Part shown: in pieces, positions 59,913 to 64,000 of the stretch
Layout of the letters: every line of letters starts with the position of its first letter
Numbering within the stretch: position 1 is the first letter of the stretch
Source of the DNA: Novispirillum itersonii subsp. itersonii ATCC 12639
Lineage (GTDB): Bacteria; Pseudomonadota; Alphaproteobacteria; Rhodospirillales; Rhodospirillaceae
DNA length: 64,000 bases
Direction: 5' to 3'
Assembly (NCBI RefSeq): GCF_000381985.1
Contig: NZ_KB907337.1
Span: forward strand, 75,697-139,696
Made by a program: the position numbers and the translations under genes
The notes under the pieces: generated by a model
The model's database searches: none
What the model saw: the letters and a program-made list of their open reading frames with translations, nothing else
Told to the model about the DNA's origin: nothing

Positions 59913-60545
59913 TCAGGGCGTCAGGTCATAGAAAACTGTCAGATGCCCCTGTTTCTGCTTCAGGCGGGTCAGGTGCAGGGGCCCGATTTCTGCCAGATCC
60001 CGCACATGGGTGCCGCCGCACAGGGTGGCCGGTAACAGGCCGAAGCCCACCGTCCGCCCTTCCGGCGTCAGGCTCTGGCACCGCTGATGACCGGCGGCAA
60101 TCAGGGCATTGACGGCGGTGGTCAGGGCCCCGGCATCGGGCACTGGGGCTGCATCCGGGCTTTCCAGCACCAGCCGGGCTTCGCCGGGCCAGTGGTGCGA
60201 TTTACAGGTTTTCCAGCCGAAGGGTATGGCAGCCGCTGCCAGCGCATGACCGGCGGAATGCAGCCGCGTATGCAGACGGCGGGCCGCAGCATCGACCTCC
60301 AGCGACACCGGGCCGGGGGAAAGGCCCCCGTCGGTGATGTGCCGCACCGTGTCACCGTCGTTGATTGCCCGCAGCAGCCGGACACCCCCGACCGTACCGG
60401 TGTCGGACGGCTGCCCGCCGCCCTGCGGATGGAACAGGGTCTGGTCCAGTCTCACGGAAAAGGTGCCATCCTCCAGCGGGGTACAGGCGGTGACAGTGGC
60501 GGTGGCATCAAGGGCATCGCTGAAAAAGTACAGGCGTTCAGTCAT
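59913..60545 (-). CDS. alaX: Alanyl-tRNA editing protein AlaX
   Basis: This 210-residue free-standing editing domain hydrolyses mischarged Ser- or Gly-tRNA(Ala). The zinc-binding motifs are intact: HTRLHSAGH (HxxxH) and LCGGTHV (CxxxH). DQTLFHPQGGGQPSDTG at about 35-50 is the conserved substrate-entry region. The ATG at 60545 begins MTERLYFFSD; the longer frame adds an unlikely extension. Two hairpins lie just upstream (60560-60600). Confidence 0.92.
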   Translation of the reverse strand: MTERLYFFSDALDATATVTACTPLEDGTFSVRLDQTLFHPQGGGQPSDTGTVGGVRLLRAINDGDTVRHITDGGLSPGPVSLEVDAAARRLHTRLHSAGHALAAAAIPFGWKTCKSHHWPGEARLVLESPDAAPVPDAGALTTAVNALIAAGHQRCQSLTPEGRTVGFGLLPATLCGGTHVRDLAEIGPLHLTRLKQKQGHLTVFYDLTP

Positions 60546-60559
60546 TCCGGGGGTCCGTC

Positions 60560-60600
60560 GGATCAGATCAGGGATGCCTGATCCTGCCCGGTGTCCGGGC
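60560..60600. terminator. Two adjacent hairpins between alaX and the AraC gene
   Basis: GGATCAG / CTGATCC (60560-60566 and 60578-60584) and GCCCGG-TGT-CCGGGC (60586-60600) follow the stop of the AraC gene and precede alaX on the minus strand. They could form a terminator or an alaX leader structure. There is no long T tract. Confidence 0.4.
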
Positions 60601-60661
60601 GAGCCGACTTGTAAAATAGTGCGCTGTCGCAACAGGGGGGGCGCATCCGGGGCCTGCGCCG

Positions 60662-61492
60662 TCAGTATGCCGATGGGGCGACGCCATAAGCCCGGCGGAA
60701 GGCGCGGTTGAAATGACTTTGGTCATAAAACCCGGTCTCCTGCGCAACGGTGGCAACGGAGAGCCGCCGCTCCGTCAGCAGGGCGCAGGCCTGTTCCAGC
60801 CGCAGGCGCAGCAGCCACGCATAGGGCGTCATGCCAAGGCTGCGCTGGAACTGCCGCAGAAAGGTAAAGCGGCGCAGGCCACACAGCCCGGCCAGATCAT
60901 CCAGACTGATTTTTTCCGCCAGATGGGCGTGACAGTACGCCTGTACCTGCCGCAGATCGCGGGGGGACAGGGTCCCGGGGGACTGGTGCGGTGCTGACAG
61001 AGCCCGGCTGCGGGTCAGCAGAGTGGCGAGCTGCATCAGCCAGCCTGTCTGGGTGGCCAGTGGCGGGGCGTCCGGGGTGGTGAACAGGGTGTGGTGCAGG
61101 CTGATCAGCCGGGGGGCCAGATCCGGGGCCTCAACGGCTGCCGGGGCCAGTGCGGGCATTTCCGCTGAGGCGGGCCTGAGCCCGGAGTCGCTGAAGTCTT
61201 CCAGCACGGACTGCATCAGGGGGGCCGGAATCCGGTAGGTCAGCAGGGTGAACGGCTGATCCCCGGCGCGCAGGCCGTCATGCATTTCGCCCGGCGGCAT
61301 CAGCGAGATTGCCCCCGGCCCCAGCAGGGCGCTGGTGTGGGCGAAAGACTGCCGCTGTGCCCCATCGGTGACCAGACCGATATGATAATCAAGGTGATAA
61401 TGACGGTCGAAGTGGGTGGTCTCAAAGCGGGCATGGCCCAGCACCAGCCCCGGCATCCGGGCGTTCCGGCGGTATTCGGCGCGGTCGCTCAT
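60662..61492 (-). CDS. AraC family transcriptional regulator
   Basis: This 276-residue regulator has an N-terminal cupin-type sensing domain (HFDRHYHLDYHIGLVTDGAQR; GPGAISLMPPGEMHDG) and a C-terminal double helix-turn-helix (about 185-275, ISLDDLAGLCGLRRFTFLRQFQRSLGMTPYAWLLRLRLEQA and VAQETGFYDQSHFNRAFRRAYGVAPSAY). The ATG at 61492 was preferred; a GTG at 61525 with no ribosome site is the alternative. The divergent promoter region holds two LexA-type boxes. Its own targets are unknown. Confidence 0.9.
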   Translation of the reverse strand: MSDRAEYRRNARMPGLVLGHARFETTHFDRHYHLDYHIGLVTDGAQRQSFAHTSALLGPGAISLMPPGEMHDGLRAGDQPFTLLTYRIPAPLMQSVLEDFSDSGLRPASAEMPALAPAAVEAPDLAPRLISLHHTLFTTPDAPPLATQTGWLMQLATLLTRSRALSAPHQSPGTLSPRDLRQVQAYCHAHLAEKISLDDLAGLCGLRRFTFLRQFQRSLGMTPYAWLLRLRLEQACALLTERRLSVATVAQETGFYDQSHFNRAFRRAYGVAPSAY

Positions 61493-61577
61493 CGGGGGGC
61501 GGGGGCTCCTGCTGGTTTCAGACACAGGCTGACAGTGCGCCGGATAGGGGGCACTGGCAAGCCCGGAGTCAGCAGGA

Positions 61578-61635
61578 TTGACAGTTTGTTCTTCTTATGT
61601 TCCCATTTGCGATATCGGAACAAAATAAGAACAAA
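61578..61635. promoter_or_regulatory. Paired LexA-type SOS boxes in a 19-bp inverted repeat
   Basis: GTTC-TTCTTAT-GTTC at 61588-61602 and GAAC-AAAATAA-GAAC at 61618-61632 each fit the alphaproteobacterial LexA box GTTC-N7-GTTC exactly, in opposite orientation. Together they form an inverted repeat with arms 61585-61603 and 61617-61635 (17 of 19 pairs) around a 13-base loop. A perfect TTGACA lies at 61578-61583. The element is 71 bases upstream of the 32-residue membrane protein start and on the other side faces the AraC gene. Confidence 0.75.
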
Positions 61636-61705
61636 TCCGGTTCCGGTGTTGCTGTCTCCCCCTCTTTCCGCGCAGAGGGCTGCGCGTTCCCCGATGGAGG
61701 ACACC

Positions 61706-61804
61706 ATGTCGATCGGTCGCTTTGTGTCAGAATTTTTTGCCCTGCTGTCGATGCTGGTCATGATTTATCTGTGGGGAATGCTGGGGTATGCCCTGCATGC
61801 ATGA
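61706..61804 (+). CDS. 32-residue single-span membrane protein, probable SOS target
   Basis: This very short gene has a perfect GGAGG five bases before its ATG. The product is 32 residues: a short polar start (MSIGRFVSE), one hydrophobic helix (about 9-29, FFALLSMLVMIYLWGMLGYAL) and the tail HA. It should be a single-span inner-membrane peptide. Two LexA-type boxes lie 71 bases upstream, so SOS induction is expected. Size, topology and control parallel SidA, the LexA-controlled division inhibitor of Caulobacter, but I cannot show homology. A 15-bp tandem repeat array begins 14 bases after the stop. Confidence 0.7.
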   Translation: MSIGRFVSEFFALLSMLVMIYLWGMLGYALHA

Positions 61805-61817
61805 CCCCTGCGCGGGA

Positions 61818-61892
61818 GACCGGAGCCACCCGGACCGGAGCCACCCGGACCGGAGCCACCCGGACCGGAGCTACCCGGGCCGGAGCCGCCCG
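61818..61892. repeat. Five tandem copies of a 15-bp repeat
   Basis: The unit gaccggagccacccg is repeated five times without gaps: three perfect copies (61818-61862), one with one change and one with two. It lies between the small membrane protein gene and the 3' end of the flavin oxidoreductase gene. Array size may vary between strains. Confidence 0.9.
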
Positions 61893-61941
61893 GGCGGGGG
61901 CCCGGTGCTGGCCCCGGCCTTGCCGTCAGCATGGGGATGGA

Positions 61942-63033
61942 TTACGGCAGCGGCGGATAGGTGACGTAGCCTTCCGCCCCGCCGCCGAACAGCGTTGTGG
62001 TGTCGGCCTCTGCCAGCGGCAGCCCGTCCCGCAACCGGCGCGGCAGATCCGGGTTGGCGATGAACGGCCGCCCGAAAGCGACCGCGTCGGCCAGACCGGA
62101 TGCGAGGATGGCTTCCGCCTTTTCCGCCGTGTAGCCCCCGGCAACAATGATGCTGCCGGAAAAGGCCTGTCGCAGTGCCTGCCGGAAGGCGGGCGGGGTT
62201 TCCGGCGCGTCATCCCAGTCAGCCTCGGCGATATGGATGAAGGCCAGAGCGCGGCGGTTCAGCTCTGCCGCTGCTTTCAGCAGGGTGGCCGGGGCTTCCG
62301 GGTCCGTCATGCCGCGCTGGGTGATAAACGGCGAGATGCGGATGCCGGTCCGGTCGGCCCCCATGACACCGGCGACGGCATCAACCACTTCCAGCAGAAA
62401 GCGGATGCGGTTGTCTGCCGACCCGCCGTAACGGTCGGTGCGCTGATTGGCACTGGCCCGCAGGAACTGGTCAATCAGATAGCCATTGGCGGCGTGGATC
62501 TCCACGGCATCAAATCCGGCCTCGCGGGCATTCAGCGCTGCCCGGCGGTAATCATCAACCACCGCTTCGGTTTCGGCGGTGGTCAGGGCGTGCGGCACCG
62601 GGCAGGGCAGCATACTGCCGGTTCCGGTTGCCGGATCGACAATCCACACCGTGGCATCCGGGGCAAGGGCAGATGGCCCGACGGTCTGGCCGTCTGCGTG
62701 CAGGCTGGGGTGGCTCATCCGCCCGACATGCCACAGCTGCAGGGCGATGCTGCCCCCGGCGGCGTGAACCGCCTGCGTCACCTGTTTCCAGCCGTCAATC
62801 TGAGCAGGGCTGTAAATACCGGGGGTGAAGGAATAGCCCTTCCCCTGCGGCGAGATCTGCGTTGCTTCGGTCAGAATCATTCCGGCGCTGGCCCGCTGGG
62901 CGTAATACTCGGCCATCAGCGGGGTCGGCACATCGCCGGGCTGGGCGGAGCGGGCACGGGTCATCGGGGCCATAATCAGGCGGCTGGGCAGCGGCAGGCT
63001 GCCGATCCGCACCGGGTCAAACAAAGACGGCAT
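61942..63033 (-). CDS. Old yellow enzyme family alkene reductase
   Basis: This is a 363-residue FMN-dependent oxidoreductase (NemA/OYE type) that reduces activated C=C bonds or nitro groups with NAD(P)H. Conserved segments are LIMAPMTRARS, TEATQISPQGKGY, ALQLWHVGR, FDAVEIHAANGYLIDQFLRASANQRTDRYGG (with the substrate-binding His and Asn) and VAFGRPFIANPDL. The ATG at 63033 has AGGA upstream. An SDR gene lies upstream on the same strand with a 69-base gap, so the two are probably one operon controlled by the divergent LysR gene. Confidence 0.93.
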   Translation of the reverse strand: MPSLFDPVRIGSLPLPSRLIMAPMTRARSAQPGDVPTPLMAEYYAQRASAGMILTEATQISPQGKGYSFTPGIYSPAQIDGWKQVTQAVHAAGGSIALQLWHVGRMSHPSLHADGQTVGPSALAPDATVWIVDPATGTGSMLPCPVPHALTTAETEAVVDDYRRAALNAREAGFDAVEIHAANGYLIDQFLRASANQRTDRYGGSADNRIRFLLEVVDAVAGVMGADRTGIRISPFITQRGMTDPEAPATLLKAAAELNRRALAFIHIAEADWDDAPETPPAFRQALRQAFSGSIIVAGGYTAEKAEAILASGLADAVAFGRPFIANPDLPRRLRDGLPLAEADTTTLFGGGAEGYVTYPPLP

Positions 63034-63102
63034 GATGAAATCCTGAGAAAAAGAGGAAAAGAGTAAACCGGCCATGAAGGGCGTGAGCGGGCAAGGCGGG
63101 GC

Positions 63103-63771
63103 TCAGGCGATCAGCGCGCCGCCGTCCACATCCAGCACGGCCCCGGTGACGAAGCCGCTGTCGATGGCGAACAGATAGGCTTTGGCCAGATCGTCGGGAT
63201 GACCGGCCCGCCCGACCGGCAGGGTGGCGCGGGCACGGTCCAGCATCGCCTGCCGGGCCTCGGCAGGCAGGGCGGCATAGGCTTCGGTATCCGTCAGGCC
63301 GGGGCTGACCACATTGACCCGCAGGGGGGCCAGTTCGCGCGCCAGCACCTTAACCGTGGCTTCCAGTGCCGCATTCATCGCGGTTTTGACAAAGGTGCCG
63401 GGAGTGGCACGCCGGGCCAGAAACCCCGAGGTCAGGGTGAGGGTGCCGCCCGGCCGCAGATGCGGGGCTGCGGCCTGCACCGCAGTGACACTGCCCCAGA
63501 ATTTGACCTCAAAGGCGGCTTTGGCGGCAACAAGATCCAGCGCGGTCAACGAGCCGCCGGGGGCCTGTGATCCGGCGGTGATCACCACATGATCGACCGG
63601 GCCAAGGGCGGCAAAGGCCCGGGCGACGGCGGCAGGGTTGCTGACATCCAGCCCGGTGGAGCGGCCGAGGGCATGAACGGTGCCGGGCCGCGCCGACAGA
63701 GCCGACACCACGGCCCGCCCGATGCCGCTGGTCCCGCCGATCACCACAGAAACAGTCTGGTCAGTGAACAT
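63103..63771 (-). CDS. SDR family protein lacking the YxxxK motif
   Basis: This 222-residue short-chain dehydrogenase-like protein has the cofactor motif IGGTSGIGRAVVSALSA near residues 10-25 and VVITAGSQ at about 75. In the place of the catalytic Tyr-xxx-Lys it reads PGTFVKTAMNAALEA, where the Lys is present but the Tyr position is Gly. Activity may be altered, or the chemistry atypical. Two adjacent ATG codons are possible; the second (63771) has AAGGAG at better spacing. It is probably co-transcribed with the alkene reductase and divergent from a LysR gene. Confidence 0.85.
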   Translation of the reverse strand: MFTDQTVSVVIGGTSGIGRAVVSALSARPGTVHALGRSTGLDVSNPAAVARAFAALGPVDHVVITAGSQAPGGSLTALDLVAAKAAFEVKFWGSVTAVQAAAPHLRPGGTLTLTSGFLARRATPGTFVKTAMNAALEATVKVLARELAPLRVNVVSPGLTDTEAYAALPAEARQAMLDRARATLPVGRAGHPDDLAKAYLFAIDSGFVTGAVLDVDGGALIA

Positions 63772-63888
63772 CATCGTCTCCTTCCGGAAGGCATGGGGCC
63801 GCATACAGGGGCCCGCAGACAGAGAAAACATCCTGCCGGTCAGACTATGGGATCTGGATTTTCTGAAGAATGGTGAATAATCTGAAAT

Positions 63889-63904
63889 GATAATTCGGAT
63901 TATC
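63889..63904. promoter_or_regulatory. Palindromic LysR-type operator candidate
   Basis: GATAAT-TCGG-ATTATC is a near-perfect 16-bp palindrome in the 154-base divergent region between the SDR and LysR genes. A further ATAATC at 63877-63882 pairs with GATTAT at 63898-63903. The position 22 bases before the LysR start fits a self-regulating LysR site that also controls the SDR gene. Confidence 0.55.
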
Positions 63905-63925
63905 CGTAGAATGGAGGGCAGGCTG

Positions 63926-64000
63926 ATGCATCTGGACTGGCTGGCGCTGTTCCTGCGGATCATCGAAAAGGGGGGGCTGGCCGCTGCCGGGCGGGAAATG
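63926..64000 (+). CDS. LysR family regulator, N-terminal fragment (cut by window end)
   Basis: The first 25 codons of a LysR-type regulator are visible: MHLDWLALFLRIIEKGGLAAAGREM, matching the start of the LysR helix-turn-helix (L-x-LF-x-x-V/I-x-x-x-G-S/G-L-x-A-A-A-R). GGAGG lies nine bases before the ATG. The gene is divergent from the SDR and alkene reductase genes and most likely regulates them. The rest lies beyond the window. Confidence 0.75.
   Translation, partial: MHLDWLALFLRIIEKGGLAAAGREM

Noticed and set aside
61597-63066. Plus-strand ORF of 489 codons starting in the SOS box region and containing TRTGA repeats
   Set aside because: It is antisense to the alkene reductase gene, includes the 15-bp DNA array and has no ribosome site. 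It conflicts with the better supported 32-codon gene.

Overview
This is a high-GC, gene-dense bacterial chromosome segment. It carries about 58 protein genes, one tRNA, short intergenic gaps, and no IS element, CRISPR array or rRNA that I can see. The family mix points to an alphaproteobacterium, most likely Rhodospirillales-like: a GTA-type three-TM holin, a DUF2783 plus FAD-monooxygenase pair, an ExoD-family protein, a large apolipoprotein-like coiled-coil membrane protein, and GTTC-N7-GTTC LexA-type boxes, which are the alphaproteobacterial form. The genus is not resolved.

Layout. 1-8.9 kb: holin-like protein, lipoprotein, cupin, a soluble PAS-PAS chemoreceptor with a decayed extra PAS domain upstream, a gamma-glutamyltransferase homologue, trans-aconitate methyltransferase, a Cache-GGDEF diguanylate cyclase, and a lipoprotein with a zinc-peptidase motif. 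8.9-16.1 kb: a minus-strand housekeeping block (SDR, purF, cvpA, radA, small hypothetical protein, SPOR protein). 16.1-36.0 kb: a type VI secretion system (T6SS). A TssJ-like lipoprotein gene is separated by the divergent dusC from tssK-L-M-A; after a 259-bp AT-rich gap follows tssB-C-hcp-E-F-G-vgrG, then a YwqK/MORN-like protein, a DUF4280 PAAR-like spike protein and a SPOR-domain protein. No ClpV (TssH), Fha or kinase/phosphatase gene lies in the window. 36-50.7 kb: BKACE enzyme, universal stress protein, coiled-coil membrane protein, flavin monooxygenase, response regulator, Na/Pi symporter, ExoD, AEC transporter, YccF, GST, oxyR, YbaK and an esterase. 50.7-64 kb: tRNA-Ser(GCT), a triple-PDZ protein, DUF429, a hybrid-input histidine kinase, hemN, a hydroxypyruvate isomerase-like gene, a Sel1 protein with an Ivy-like end, AlaX, AraC, a 32-residue membrane protein, an old-yellow-enzyme, an SDR, and the start of a divergent LysR gene cut by the window edge.

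The most interesting item is at 61.58-61.80 kb. Two LexA-type boxes in opposite orientation form one long inverted repeat just upstream of a 32-codon ORF with a strong ribosome site. The ORF encodes a single-span membrane peptide. This is the architecture expected of an SOS-induced division inhibitor of the SidA type, although I cannot show sequence homology. Second is the T6SS tail (YwqK/MORN protein, DUF4280, SPOR), in which the SPOR protein could supply the peptidoglycan anchor that this TssL lacks. Several candidate operators were also found: an FNR-like box at hemN, a Pho-like box at the phosphate symporter, a palindrome at the monooxygenase, a 22-bp tandem repeat at purF, and a palindrome between the SDR and LysR genes.
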